This document shows positions 42,206-51,089 of a DNA stretch of 64,000 nucleotides, one piece after another. Location: positions 1,364,001 through 1,428,000 of the forward strand of contig CAWHZD010000004.1 of assembly GCA_963833745.1 (NCBI GenBank), given 5' to 3'. The notes below the pieces were generated by a model. The model made no database searches. It was given only the letters and a program-made list of their open reading frames with translations, and was not told the origin of the DNA. How positions within the stretch are numbered: the stretch's first letter is position 1; each line of letters begins with the position of its first letter. Source of the stretch: AP-15 sp963833745. Its GTDB lineage: Bacteria; Pseudomonadota; Alphaproteobacteria; ATCC43930; CGMCC-115725. The translations under genes were made by a program, and so were the position numbers.

Positions 42206-42631
42206 TTATTCGGCTGCTTCCTTGATTTCGACAGGCAACGGCGCGGCGCCGGCCCAGCCGTGCTCGGCGATGTCGAACAGGATGTGTTCGGGGCCGTAGA
42301 ACTTCTTCTCGAAATAACCGGCCTGGTGCCCGCCCTGACCCTGGTCGATGTAATGCTGGGCGCCAAGGCTTTCGAGCCTCTTCGAAAACTCGTCGACGTC
42401 CTCGACCAGCACGCCGAAATGATGGATGCCGCGATAATCCATGCCCTTGCCGAGCTGGTCGGTCTTGAATTTGAGGATCGCCATGTTGAGCGTGCCGTCG
42501 CTCAAAAAGACGCCGTCGGCGAGCACGCCGTTGGGCCGGCCCACTTCGACGAAATCGAAGGCTTTTTTGTAGAACTCGGCCATTGCTTCCGGATCCTCGG
42601 CGGCAATGGCGATGTGACGCAGCTTGGGCAT
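42206..42631 (-). CDS. VOC-family protein, tandem copy B
   Basis: This 141-residue paralogue of copy A has LRHIAIAAEDPEAMAEFYKK, then LSDGTLNMAILKFKTDQL, IHHFGVLVEDVDEF and FYGPEHILFDIAEHGW. The start at 42631 has GAGGAGG upstream. Sequence differences around the putative pocket (VGRPNGVLADGVF against RSNDGPLAYGHH) suggest the pair bind different ligands after duplication. Confidence 0.83.
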   Translation of the reverse strand: MPKLRHIAIAAEDPEAMAEFYKKAFDFVEVGRPNGVLADGVFLSDGTLNMAILKFKTDQLGKGMDYRGIHHFGVLVEDVDEFSKRLESLGAQHYIDQGQGGHQAGYFEKKFYGPEHILFDIAEHGWAGAAPLPVEIKEAAE

Positions 42632-42680
42632 GGGAACCTCCTCGCGTTGCGGTTGACGATAGCTTAGCACGACCGGCGCG

Positions 42681-43121
42681 TCATTCCGAAGCGTCCTTTA
42701 GCGCGTCCCGTCCGATCTTGGCCAGAACCCGGGCCATGTTCTTGCCCACCCGGCGCAACGCTTCGTCCCATGAGAACAGGCCGAAGCGGTCGAATTCGGG
42801 CAATGCCGACCCGTTCGGCAAAGTGAACGTCGAGCTGCAGACAAGGCTCTTGGGATCGGGCAGCGGCGCGGGCCTCCAGGCGAACAGCGCCAAATCCTTG
42901 CCGCGCAAATAAGCATGCACCCCGAGCGCGCTAAGTTCGCCCAGCGGCACCGAAAGCCCGGTCTCTTCCTGCAGTTCTCGCGCGGCAGCCGCGGTAAAAT
43001 CCTCGCCCGGCTCGGCCTCGCCCTTGGGAATGTCCCAGCGCGGCGAACGGGTCGCATGGCCCAGCAGGACGCGCTCGCCGTCGCCGACAATGACCCCGCA
43101 GCTGGTTTTCGCCGCGCTCAC
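42681..43121 (-). CDS. NUDIX hydrolase
   Basis: This 146-residue pyrophosphohydrolase has the complete Nudix box G34-x5-E40-x7-R48-E49-L-x-E52-E53-x-G55. The protein begins KTSCGVIVGDGERVLLGHAT and has the typical WDIPKG before the box. It may act on a nucleoside diphosphate derivative or on RNA 5' ends; the substrate is unknown. It starts at GTG, overlapping the stop of the small lipoprotein gene (GTGA), so translation is probably coupled. Confidence 0.9.
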   Translation of the reverse strand: MSAAKTSCGVIVGDGERVLLGHATRSPRWDIPKGEAEPGEDFTAAAARELQEETGLSVPLGELSALGVHAYLRGKDLALFAWRPAPLPDPKSLVCSSTFTLPNGSALPEFDRFGLFSWDEALRRVGKNMARVLAKIGRDALKDASE

Positions 43122-43282
43122 GGATGGCTCCAGCCGCCCGACGCACCGCCGTAGAAGCCGCCGTTCTTGCCTCTGTTCGAATTATCGGCGCTGCTGCCGG
43201 CGCAGCCGGTCAACGACAGCAGCAGGCCGATCAAGGCGAGACGGCACGCGATACGCCGAGGTTTGATCGCTTTTTCGCCCAT
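43118..43282 (-). CDS. Tiny lipoprotein coupled to the NUDIX gene
   Basis: This 54-residue peptide has a basic start, a hydrophobic core (LALIGLLLSL) and a lipobox LTGC with cysteine 27, then a short Gly-rich tail (GGFYGGASGGWSHP). It should be exported and lipidated. AGGAG lies about seven bases upstream of the ATG. Its stop overlaps the NUDIX GTG by 4 bases. Short lipoproteins with a GFYGG-type tail are seen in other alphaproteobacteria, but I know of no function. Confidence 0.72.
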   Translation of the reverse strand: MGEKAIKPRRIACRLALIGLLLSLTGCAGSSADNSNRGKNGGFYGGASGGWSHP

Positions 43283-43340
43283 GCTCGCTCCTGCTGGTTT
43301 GTCCGATAGTATGCGGTTGCGGGCAATTTGGGAGATCGAT

Positions 43341-44954
43341 GTGGGTGTCGAGATGCGAGCCTACCGGCCGTTGATCATCGGGCGCCGCGGCGCGGTCGCG
43401 GCGAACCACCCGCTGGCGGCCCAGGCCGGCCTCTTGGTGTTGCGCGCCGGAGGGAATGCGGTCGACGCCGCCGTCGCGACCGGGCTCGTGCTCTCCGTCG
43501 TCGAGCCGATGATGTCGGGGCTCGGTGGCGACGCCTTTTATCACGTCTTCGATCGCGCGAGCGCCCGATCAGTCGTGTTCAACGGCACCGGCCCGGCGCC
43601 CGCCGCAGCCACGCCGGAGCGTTATGCCGGCGGCATTCCGCGCACCGGCCCGCTGTCGGTTTCGGTGCCGGGGATGCTGTCGGCGCTCGACCGGATGCAT
43701 CGCCGCTTTGGCCGGCTGCCGTGGCGCGATCTGTTCGCCGAGGCGATCGCCTTTGCCCGCGACGGGTTTGGCGCCACCCGAGCGTATTGCCATTTCGCCG
43801 ACGAGTACCGCCCGACCCTGCTGGTCGACCCGCACGCGGCCGCCCTGTTTCTCGCCAACGGACGCCGCCCGGCCCTGGGGGCCGCGATCGTGCAGCCGGA
43901 TCTCGCCCGCACGCTCGAAGAAATCGCCGCAGACGGCGCCGAAACCCTTTACCGCGGCCGCCTCGCGCGCCGAATGGCCGCCGGTCTCGCCGCCGCCGGT
44001 GCTTTGGTCGGGGCGCACGATCTCGCGGCCTTCGCCGCCGAGGAGCAGCAGCCGATCGCGGTCGACTACCGCGGCTACACCGTGCTCGAAGCCCCGCCCA
44101 ATTCGACCGGTTTCGTCCTGCTCGAGGAATTGAAGATTCTCGAACATCTCGATCTTGCCGGCATGGGACTGTTGTCGGCCGATCTGGTCCACGCGCTGGT
44201 CGAGGCCAAAAAGCTTGCCTTTGCCGACCGCGAACGCTGGGGCGCCGACTCACACTCGATCGAGACGCCGCTGTCGCAGCTGTGGTCGCCCGAGTACACG
44301 GCCGCGCTCGCCGCCCGGATCGACATGCGCCGTGCCGCGCCAACCGGGCTTGCGCAGGATGCCGCCGGCGACACGACCTATTTTTGCACCGCCGACGGCG
44401 AGGGCAACGCCGTTTCCGGTATCCAGAGCATCAACAGCGGCTTTGGCGCAGGGATCATCGCCGGCGACACCGGAATCCTGTTGAACAACCGCATGGCCTA
44501 TTGGCACCTCGAACCCGGCCATCCCAACCGGCTGGTGCCGGGCCGGCGGGTGCGCCACACGATGAACCCGCCGATCGTGCTGAAGGACGGCGCGCTGTGG
44601 TGCGTCTTTGGCACGCCCGGCGCCGACAACCAGGTGCAGGTCAATCTGCAGGTGTTGACGGCGATGATCGATTTCGGGCTCGACCCGCAGCAGGCGGCCG
44701 AAATGCCGCGCTGGACCTCGCACGTGTCCGGGCAATACGCCAACTGGCCGCATGACGGGGCCAACGAGCTGACGATCGAGCGCCGCGTTCCCGAGATGGT
44801 GCGCCGCGAGCTCGCACGGCGCGGCCACCCGGTCGCGACGGTTGGCGAGCTCGACGGGCCGTGCAGCGTCGAGATCATCCGCCGCGACTCTGCGAGCGGC
44901 ATGCTGCTCGCCGGCTCCGACCCGCGCCGCGACGGCTGGGCGGCCGCGTGGTGA
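43341..44954 (+). CDS. ggt: Gamma-glutamyltransferase family protein
   Basis: This 537-residue Ntn hydrolase should cleave itself into two subunits before the nucleophile T345 (AAGDTTYFCTADGEGNAVS). Other family marks are NHPLAAQAGLLVLRAGGNAV, LGGDAFYHVFD and, near the C-terminus, PGADNQVQVNLQVLTAMIDF. I see no signal peptide, so it may be cytoplasmic and act on another gamma-glutamyl or acyl-amide compound rather than glutathione. The GTG at 43341 is chosen because GGGAG lies six bases upstream; GTG or ATG codons at 43311 or 43353 are alternatives. Confidence 0.88.
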   Translation: MGVEMRAYRPLIIGRRGAVAANHPLAAQAGLLVLRAGGNAVDAAVATGLVLSVVEPMMSGLGGDAFYHVFDRASARSVVFNGTGPAPAAATPERYAGGIPRTGPLSVSVPGMLSALDRMHRRFGRLPWRDLFAEAIAFARDGFGATRAYCHFADEYRPTLLVDPHAAALFLANGRRPALGAAIVQPDLARTLEEIAADGAETLYRGRLARRMAAGLAAAGALVGAHDLAAFAAEEQQPIAVDYRGYTVLEAPPNSTGFVLLEELKILEHLDLAGMGLLSADLVHALVEAKKLAFADRERWGADSHSIETPLSQLWSPEYTAALAARIDMRRAAPTGLAQDAAGDTTYFCTADGEGNAVSGIQSINSGFGAGIIAGDTGILLNNRMAYWHLEPGHPNRLVPGRRVRHTMNPPIVLKDGALWCVFGTPGADNQVQVNLQVLTAMIDFGLDPQQAAEMPRWTSHVSGQYANWPHDGANELTIERRVPEMVRRELARRGHPVATVGELDGPCSVEIIRRDSASGMLLAGSDPRRDGWAAAW

Positions 44955-45014
44955 CGCGCCCTTGCGCGGCGCGGCGTACGGCACGATTCTTCCGGTTATA
45001 CGGGAGCGAATGAT

Positions 45015-45263
45015 ATGAGCAAAAAGAAAGCCGCGGTTAGGATCAGGGCGCAATGGGACGACGAGGCCCAGGTCTGGGTCGCCGAGAGCGCCAATCTGCC
45101 CGGCCTCGTCACCGAGGCGGAGACGGTCGAAGGTCTGTTCGAGAAAGTGCGGGTCATGGTTCCGGAGCTTCTATCTTTTAGCCCGGATCTTGCCGCGGGG
45201 CTGTTACCTGAAATCCGCGTCACCTTGCTGCGTCGTGACAAGATCGATCTCGCCGCGGCTTGA
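45015..45263 (+). CDS. DUF1902 (HicB-like antitoxin) protein
   Basis: This 82-residue protein has the DUF1902 pattern (WDDEAQVWVAESANLPGLVT, ETVEGLFEKVRVMVPELL), related to the HicB antitoxin fold. Its TGA overlaps the ATG of the HicA-like gene by one base, so the two form an antitoxin-toxin operon in the order antitoxin then toxin. HicB-type antitoxins bind and repress both the toxin and their own promoter. Confidence 0.8.
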   Translation: MSKKKAAVRIRAQWDDEAQVWVAESANLPGLVTEAETVEGLFEKVRVMVPELLSFSPDLAAGLLPEIRVTLLRRDKIDLAAA

Positions 45264-45457
45264 TGGCGGATTATGCCGAGCCGGTGCGCGAGGCATTGCG
45301 TCGCGCTGGCTGCCGCTTCGACCGTTACGGAAGAGGCGATCACGAGATCTGGCTATGCCCAAACTCGCGTCGTCCGATCGTGGTCGACAACAAAATCAAG
45401 TCGCGCCATACCGCTAACGCGATCCTGAAGCAAGCAGGCTTGGCGAAACAGTTCTGA
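45263..45457 (+). CDS. hicA: HicA-like mRNA interferase toxin
   Basis: This 64-residue protein has the dsRBD-like HicA pattern, with LRRAGCRFDRYGRGDHEIWL (conserved Gly and His in GDHEIW, the catalytic histidine of the family) and a C-terminal HTANAILKQAGLAKQF. HicA degrades mRNA when free of its partner. The one-base overlap with the DUF1902 gene supports a toxin-antitoxin pair. A TTG one codon earlier is also open. Confidence 0.8.
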   Translation: MADYAEPVREALRRAGCRFDRYGRGDHEIWLCPNSRRPIVVDNKIKSRHTANAILKQAGLAKQF

Positions 45458-45469
45458 CGGGAGGGAAGA

Positions 45470-46579
45470 ATGAAAATTCGCGGGGTCGAGGTGTTTCAGG
45501 TGCAGTGGGCGCCCGACGACAAGCCGGCGCAACGCAGCGCCTGGGTCAGGGTGCATTGCGACAACGGTCTCAGTGGCATTGGCGAGGCGTCGCCGATGCA
45601 GGGCGGGCTGGCCTCACTCGGCATCATCGCGCGCGATCTGGCGCCCGCATTGGTCGGACAGGACCCGCTCGATCACGCGGTACTGCACGACACGATGCTG
45701 CACAATCTCGCCAAGCTCGGCCCCGAAGGCGCATTGACCGGCGCATTGGCGGCGCTCGACATCGCGCTGTGGGATGTGAAGGGCAGGTTTCTCGGCCAGC
45801 CAGTCTACAAGCTGTTGGGCGGCGCCTGGCGCACCGAGTTGCCGTTCTACGCCTCGATCGGGGGTAATGGCGCGCGCAGCGTCGACGAGGTTTTGCGCAT
45901 TGTCGAGGCGCGGCTCAAAGACCAGCCGGCGGCAGTCAAGCTCCGCTTCGACAACGACCGCACCAGGCCGGACCTCGACATTCCCGGCGACATCGCCAAG
46001 GCGCGCGCGGTGCGGCGGCTGGTCGGCGACGGCTTCCCACTCGCCTTCGACGCCAACAACGGCTACTCGGTCGGCGGCGCCATCCGCGTCGGCCGCGCCC
46101 TCGAAGAACTCGGCTATTGGCGGTTCGAGGAGCCGGTGCAGCACTACCACGTCAAGTCGATGGGCGAAGTCGCCCGCCGGCTCGACATCACCGTCTCCGC
46201 CGGCGAGCAGACCTACACGTTGTCGGGCCTTGCCGATCTTGTCGATGCCGGCGTGCGCATGGTGCAGCCCGACATTGTCAAGATGGGCGGCATTACCGGG
46301 CTGACGCGGTGCGCCGCATTGGCCCAGGCGCATGGCGTCGAGCTGGTACCCCACCAGACTCAGCCGGTGATCGGCCATGTGGCGAACCTGCATCTGACGG
46401 CGAGCCTGCTGCACATGACCAAGCCCTGCGAACTGAACGACCCGTCGCCGCGCCAGCACGCGGTCTTCGAAAATCCGCCAACGCCAACCGGCGGCCTCTT
46501 TCACCTGCCGACCGACCCCGGCCTCGGCCTACGCATTGACGAATCCGAGCTGGCCAAGCGCCGCGTGCCGATCGCCTGA
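45470..46579 (+). CDS. Enolase-superfamily enzyme, copy 3
   Basis: This 369-residue enzyme is only distantly related to copies 1 and 2. Its catalytic set is K157-x-R159 (VKLRFD), D194 (FDANNG), E220/E221 (FEEPV), E246 (AGEQ), D268 (PDIVK) and H295 (VPHQTQP). This looks like a mandelate racemase-group member acting on an acid or sugar-acid substrate. The ATG has GGGAGG upstream. It follows the HicA-like gene by 12 bases but is not expected to be functionally linked. Confidence 0.87.
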   Translation: MKIRGVEVFQVQWAPDDKPAQRSAWVRVHCDNGLSGIGEASPMQGGLASLGIIARDLAPALVGQDPLDHAVLHDTMLHNLAKLGPEGALTGALAALDIALWDVKGRFLGQPVYKLLGGAWRTELPFYASIGGNGARSVDEVLRIVEARLKDQPAAVKLRFDNDRTRPDLDIPGDIAKARAVRRLVGDGFPLAFDANNGYSVGGAIRVGRALEELGYWRFEEPVQHYHVKSMGEVARRLDITVSAGEQTYTLSGLADLVDAGVRMVQPDIVKMGGITGLTRCAALAQAHGVELVPHQTQPVIGHVANLHLTASLLHMTKPCELNDPSPRQHAVFENPPTPTGGLFHLPTDPGLGLRIDESELAKRRVPIA

Positions 46580-46612
46580 CCAATCGGGGCGAAACGGCCG
46601 CCCGGCGCCGGT

Positions 46613-48181
46613 TCAGTTCTTGTCAATGTTCCAGAACACCAACAGAGGGGAGCGCAATACCCCGGTGACATTCGAGCGCCAAGCGAACGGCTGGGTGTAC
46701 TGGCCGATTGGGATGTCGGGTAATGCTTCCCACAGATGCCGGTGCAGCGCTTCGAGCGCCGCCTGGTCGGCGCCTTCGTCGGAGGCCCGGATATAGGCCG
46801 CGCGCAATTCCTCGGTCCTGGCATCGCACGGCCAGCCAAACCAGTTCTTTCCGTCACAGCTCGAATTGATCGCGAAATTGGACAGGGGCGACGACATCGC
46901 AGTGCCGCCGACCGTGGTGTGGAACAGGTTCCAGCCACCCTGCCCCGGCGGGTCTTTTTTCGCCCGTAGCGCCAGCATCGTTCCCCAGTCGCTGGTCGCG
47001 ACGTCGACATTGACGCCGATCTTGCGCAGATTGTCGGCGGTGACGTCGCCGAGCGCGGAGATGCTAGGGATCTCCTGGGTCGTCAGCATGACGATCTTTT
47101 CGCCCTTATACCCGGCCTCAGCGAACAATGCCTTGGCGCGCGCCAGATCCTGATGGCGATAATTCTCCGATCCCGCTTCGGTGCCGTTGGCGCTGCCGCA
47201 GACAAAAAACGACCAGCACTGGCGCCACCAGCGCTCGTCGCCAAAGGCGGCGCTCGCGTATTCGCGCTGATTGACGGCGAGCGCCAGCGCCTGCCGCGCC
47301 TTCGGGTTGTTGAACGGCGGATAGAGGCTGTTCGGCCGAATGATGCCGTAAGTATCGAGCACGCCGACCCGGCCGATGACGACGCCCGGTGCATGTTCGA
47401 GAACCGGGATCTGGTCTTGCGGCAATTGATCGACCATGTCGACCTCGCCGCGCAGAAGGGCGCCCGACTTGGTGAATGAGTCGGGCAGCACGATCCATTC
47501 GACCCGGTCGAGCTTGACCACCTTGCCGCCGGCGAGGCCGTCGGGCGGCTCGGAGCGTGGAACGTAATCGGGGTTTTTCTCGTAAACGACTTTAGCGCCC
47601 GGGTTCCATTCTCCACTGACAAAGCGGAACGGGCCGGAGCCGATCGTCGTCGTGACCGCCTTGAACGGGTCGGTGGCAGCGTCCTGGGCGCGCATGATGT
47701 CGGCGTCGGGCGAACCGAGCGCAAATTCGACAAAGGCGAACGGCTCTTTAAGACGAATGGTAAAGGTTTTGTCGTCGGTCGCCTCAATCCTGTCGACGAA
47801 TTTTGCCAAGCTCTGGCCGAGCGTGTTGCGGACCATCCACCGTTTGATCGACGGAATGACGTCCTTGGTCGTGACCGGCCGCCCGTCGTGAAATTTGAGT
47901 CCTGGGCGCAGGGTATAGGTGTGGACCAGCCGGTCCGGCGAAACCTGATAGGTGTCGACCATCTGCGGCTGCGGCCGGATCTTCGAATCCCAGGCGAACA
48001 AGGTGTCGTAGATCATCGCCCCGTGCATCAGCGTGATCGTCGCCGTGTTGGTATGCGGATCGAGCACCTTGAGGTCGGCATGCGGCACCACCCGCAAGGT
48101 CTTGTCGGCCGCGACAGCTCCGCCTGCCGTCGCGACCAGCGTGAGCAACGCCAAAACCAATCCGAAAGTGCGCATCCCCAT
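46613..48181 (-). CDS. ABC transporter substrate-binding protein (peptide/nickel/opine type)
   Basis: This 522-residue protein of the SBP_bac_5 family has a signal peptide (about 1-24, ending AVAA) and the conserved DGRPVTTKDVIPSIKRW and PDYVPRSEPPDGL regions. It is a periplasmic binding protein for peptides or similar solutes. No permease or ATPase gene of an ABC transporter lies in this window, so its partners are encoded elsewhere. It converges on the enolase copy 3 gene. Confidence 0.88.
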   Translation of the reverse strand: MGMRTFGLVLALLTLVATAGGAVAADKTLRVVPHADLKVLDPHTNTATITLMHGAMIYDTLFAWDSKIRPQPQMVDTYQVSPDRLVHTYTLRPGLKFHDGRPVTTKDVIPSIKRWMVRNTLGQSLAKFVDRIEATDDKTFTIRLKEPFAFVEFALGSPDADIMRAQDAATDPFKAVTTTIGSGPFRFVSGEWNPGAKVVYEKNPDYVPRSEPPDGLAGGKVVKLDRVEWIVLPDSFTKSGALLRGEVDMVDQLPQDQIPVLEHAPGVVIGRVGVLDTYGIIRPNSLYPPFNNPKARQALALAVNQREYASAAFGDERWWRQCWSFFVCGSANGTEAGSENYRHQDLARAKALFAEAGYKGEKIVMLTTQEIPSISALGDVTADNLRKIGVNVDVATSDWGTMLALRAKKDPPGQGGWNLFHTTVGGTAMSSPLSNFAINSSCDGKNWFGWPCDARTEELRAAYIRASDEGADQAALEALHRHLWEALPDIPIGQYTQPFAWRSNVTGVLRSPLLVFWNIDKN

Positions 48182-48278
48182 CGCAAACTCCCCTGCTTGC
48201 CGTGGAATTATCCCATAATAGCGGCGGCGCGGCTATTGCGCGGCCATGCCAAAGCCGGCGGGTCGACGGCCGCCGATC

Positions 48279-48296
48279 CTGTCATCAAAACTTCAT
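48279..48296 (+). promoter_or_regulatory. Candidate PHO box (PhoB site)
   Basis: CTGTCATCAAAACTTCAT follows the PhoB pattern of two 7-base half sites four bases apart: the first is a perfect CTGTCAT, the second (ACTTCAT) shares TCAT. It lies 113 bases upstream of the MFS permease start. Together with the phosphate-type permease and PstS-like protein behind it, this predicts induction by phosphate starvation. Confidence 0.55.
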
Positions 48297-48408
48297 GTGC
48301 CTCAGGAAGAGGGCTGTGGCCATTTGCGCGCGCTTGCAGCCCCGTCCGCCGAAGATCCGACGCCGGGACCCTTCGTCATGACCGGTAACCAGCAGGGGAA
48401 GTTCGGCA

Positions 48409-49890
48409 ATGGCCGACATCGTGGACACCATCCGACCCGCTCAGGCGAATGCGCGGACGGTGCAGGAATATATCGACGAAGTGCCGGTGTGGTCCGACGG
48501 CACCCGGCTGAAATCTACCCCGATGACGGGTATGCAGCGGCGGATCTGGGCGCTCGCCGCCTCCGGCAAGTTCTTTGAGGGCTTTGTTGTGTTTATGGGC
48601 GGCGTGACGGTGCCGCTGATCGCCCGCGAATTTCACCTTGCTGCCTCCCAAACCGGATTCGTCACCTCGGCGAGCCTCGCGGGCATCCTGGTGGGCACCC
48701 TTCTGCTCGGCACCCTAGCGGACCATTTCGGCCGCAAGCGCATGTTCGTCGCCGAGATGATCATCTTCTGCCTGTTCCTTGCGCTCCTGATCATGGTGGG
48801 GAACTTCCTGTCACTGGTGATCTGCTTGTTCGCCATCGGCATGGCGCTCGGCTGCGACTACCCGACCGCGCACCTGATCATCTCCGAGAACATCCCGAGC
48901 CTCTCGCGCGGCCGCCTCGTGCTCGGCGCCTTCGCCTTCCAGGCGGTGGGCGCCATGTGTGGCATCGCGATCGGCGCCTTCGTGCTCGTGCTCGACCCGA
49001 GCCTCGATGCCTGGCGGTGGATGTACGCGACCGCGCTGGTGCCGGCAGTGCTGATCACGGTCGCCCGCTTCTTTATCCCGGAAAGCGCGAACTGGCTGAT
49101 CGTGCGCGGCGCGCATGAACAGGCGGAAGAAGCCGTGACGCGCCTGCTCTACCGCAAGCCGCTCTACCCGCATGCGGTGGCGCTCGCCCGCCATGTCGCC
49201 GACGAGGCGAGCGCGTCGAAGCAGTCCTTCTTGGCACTGTTCAGGGGGCACAACCTCCGCGCCACGATCTTTTCGTCGGCGCCCTGGTTCCTGCAGGATC
49301 TCGGCACCTACGGCATCGGCGTTTTCACCCCCACCCTGATCGCCGCCGCTCTCGGCAGCGGCCCCGACAAGATTCGCAGTCCCGCCGACCTGATCGCCAG
49401 CGGCATCCACTCGGCCGAGGCCGCGGCTCTCACGACCTCGCTCTTGGTTGTCGGCATCGTCGTCGCGATCGCGCTTTCCGACAGGTTAGGTCGGATCCGC
49501 CTGCAGATCTTCGGTTTCCTCGGCTGCGCGGTCGGGCTCGTCATCGCCACGCTGTCGATCGGCGCGAGCGGCGCGGCCAAGCTATATCTCATCATGGCCG
49601 GCGTTATGCTGTTTAACTTCATGACCAATCTCGGCCCGAACGCGCAGACCTACCTGCTGGCGGGCGAGGTATTCCCGACCGAGGTTCGCGGCATGGGCGC
49701 GGGCTTCGCGGCGATGATCGGCAAGGTCGGCGCGGTCGCCACCACCTTCGGCTTCCCGATCCTGCTGATATCTATGGGCACCCGCACGCTGCTTTATAGC
49801 CTCGCGGTCAGCTCGGTGCTCGGCGCGATCGTGACCTGGATATTCCGTATCGAAACCACCGGCGTAAATCTCGACCGGATCGGACGCTGA
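48409..49890 (+). CDS. MFS permease, phosphate:H+ symporter-like (sugar porter superfamily)
   Basis: This 493-residue membrane protein has 12 predicted transmembrane helices, the loop motif between helices 2 and 3 (GTLADHFGRKRMFVAEM), the helix-6 end motif PESANWLIVRG and the C-terminal IETTGVNLDRIGR (ETTG, as in sugar porters and PHS-type phosphate transporters). An N-terminal tail of about 45 residues precedes helix 1. A phosphate or organophosphate substrate is inferred from the PstS-like neighbour and the upstream PHO-box-like site. ATG has AGGGGAA upstream. Its stop lies 12 bases before the next gene. Confidence 0.85.
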   Translation: MADIVDTIRPAQANARTVQEYIDEVPVWSDGTRLKSTPMTGMQRRIWALAASGKFFEGFVVFMGGVTVPLIAREFHLAASQTGFVTSASLAGILVGTLLLGTLADHFGRKRMFVAEMIIFCLFLALLIMVGNFLSLVICLFAIGMALGCDYPTAHLIISENIPSLSRGRLVLGAFAFQAVGAMCGIAIGAFVLVLDPSLDAWRWMYATALVPAVLITVARFFIPESANWLIVRGAHEQAEEAVTRLLYRKPLYPHAVALARHVADEASASKQSFLALFRGHNLRATIFSSAPWFLQDLGTYGIGVFTPTLIAAALGSGPDKIRSPADLIASGIHSAEAAALTTSLLVVGIVVAIALSDRLGRIRLQIFGFLGCAVGLVIATLSIGASGAAKLYLIMAGVMLFNFMTNLGPNAQTYLLAGEVFPTEVRGMGAGFAAMIGKVGAVATTFGFPILLISMGTRTLLYSLAVSSVLGAIVTWIFRIETTGVNLDRIGR

Positions 49891-49902
49891 ACCTTCCTGG
49901 AG

Positions 49903-50988
49903 ATGGCAGTCATGACCGAGAACTTTCGCCGCGCGCTGGCCGGCGCCGCCATCCTATCGGCTTTCGCGGTCTGGCCGGCGCACGCCGCAGGTATCACCCT
50001 CAACGAAACCGGCTCGACCCTGCTGTACCCGCTCTTCCAGGCCTGGATCGCCAGCTACAAGAGCGTGAAGCCCGACGTCGAAATGACCGCGGCTGCCACC
50101 GGCTCTAGCGCCGGCAATCAGGCGGCGATCGCGGGCTCCGTCCGCATCGGCGCCTCCGATGCCTATCTCTCCGACCAGGTTGCGGCGCAGAACCCGCAGA
50201 TCCTCGATATTCCGCTCGCCATCTCCGCCGTGGCAATCAACTACAACCTGGCCGGCCTGAACGGGGCGCACCTCAAAATCGACGGCCCGACGCTCGCGGC
50301 GATCTATAGCGGCGCCATCACCGAGTGGGACGACCCGGCGATCAAGGAGATGAACCCGGGCGCCGCACTCCCGCATCACGCGATCATCCCGGTGCGCCGC
50401 GCCGACGGCTCAGGCGACACCTTCGTCTTCACCCAGTTCCTGGATTTCTCGACCCAGAGCTGGGAAAACAACCCCGGCTACGGCACCGACATCACCTGGC
50501 CGAGCGTCGCTGCGGAAAAGGCCGCGCCCGGTAATACCGGTGTCGTTCAGACGCTCGCCGCCACCCCGGACGCGATCGGCTATGTCGGCGTCAGCTACGC
50601 CGACCAGATCGCCAAGGCCGGTCTCGGCACCGCCATGATCAAAAACCAGGCCGGCCAGTTCCTGTTCGCGACGCCGGACACGATCGCCAATGCCGCCGCC
50701 CAGCTCGACCCGCGCACGCCGCCTTATGAACGCATCAGCCTCGTCTTCGCCCCCGGCGACGACAGCTATCCACTGATCAACTACGAATACGCCGTCGTGT
50801 CGAAATCACAGCCCGACGCCGCCACCGCCGATGCGCTGCGCTCCTTCCTGCGGTGGGCCATTTCCGTCACCGGCGGCAATAGCCCAAAGTATCTTTCGCC
50901 CGTCGGCTTCATCCCGCTACCGGATTTCATCCGTGCGCTAAGCGAGAACCAGATTGCGCAGATCAAGCCGGCTGCTGCCAGTCAGTAA
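49903..50988 (+). CDS. pstS: PstS-like phosphate-binding periplasmic protein
   Basis: This 361-residue protein has a signal peptide (about 1-28, ending PAHA) and the phosphate-binding segments of PstS: ETGSTLLYPLFQAW (about 35-48), ATGSSAGNQAAIAG, and RRADGSGDTFVFTQFL, where the S-G-D-T loop contacts phosphate. It should bind phosphate in the periplasm. No pstCAB genes follow; instead it is the second gene after an MFS permease, with 12 bases between them. The MAVMTENF start at 49903 follows GGAG. Confidence 0.9.
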   Translation: MAVMTENFRRALAGAAILSAFAVWPAHAAGITLNETGSTLLYPLFQAWIASYKSVKPDVEMTAAATGSSAGNQAAIAGSVRIGASDAYLSDQVAAQNPQILDIPLAISAVAINYNLAGLNGAHLKIDGPTLAAIYSGAITEWDDPAIKEMNPGAALPHHAIIPVRRADGSGDTFVFTQFLDFSTQSWENNPGYGTDITWPSVAAEKAAPGNTGVVQTLAATPDAIGYVGVSYADQIAKAGLGTAMIKNQAGQFLFATPDTIANAAAQLDPRTPPYERISLVFAPGDDSYPLINYEYAVVSKSQPDAATADALRSFLRWAISVTGGNSPKYLSPVGFIPLPDFIRALSENQIAQIKPAAASQ

Positions 50989-51089
50989 GGGGTTCTGCCG
51001 GCTGTCGCGGCGTCGTCGTTTACGCGAGCGCCTTGGTGAACAAAATGCGGGTGGCGTATACCGGAAAGCAAAGTAGAGGCGCCAGCGGT

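Noticed and set aside
46613..48181. Complete ABC peptide transporter
   Set aside because: Only the substrate-binding protein is present; no permease or ATPase gene lies nearby.
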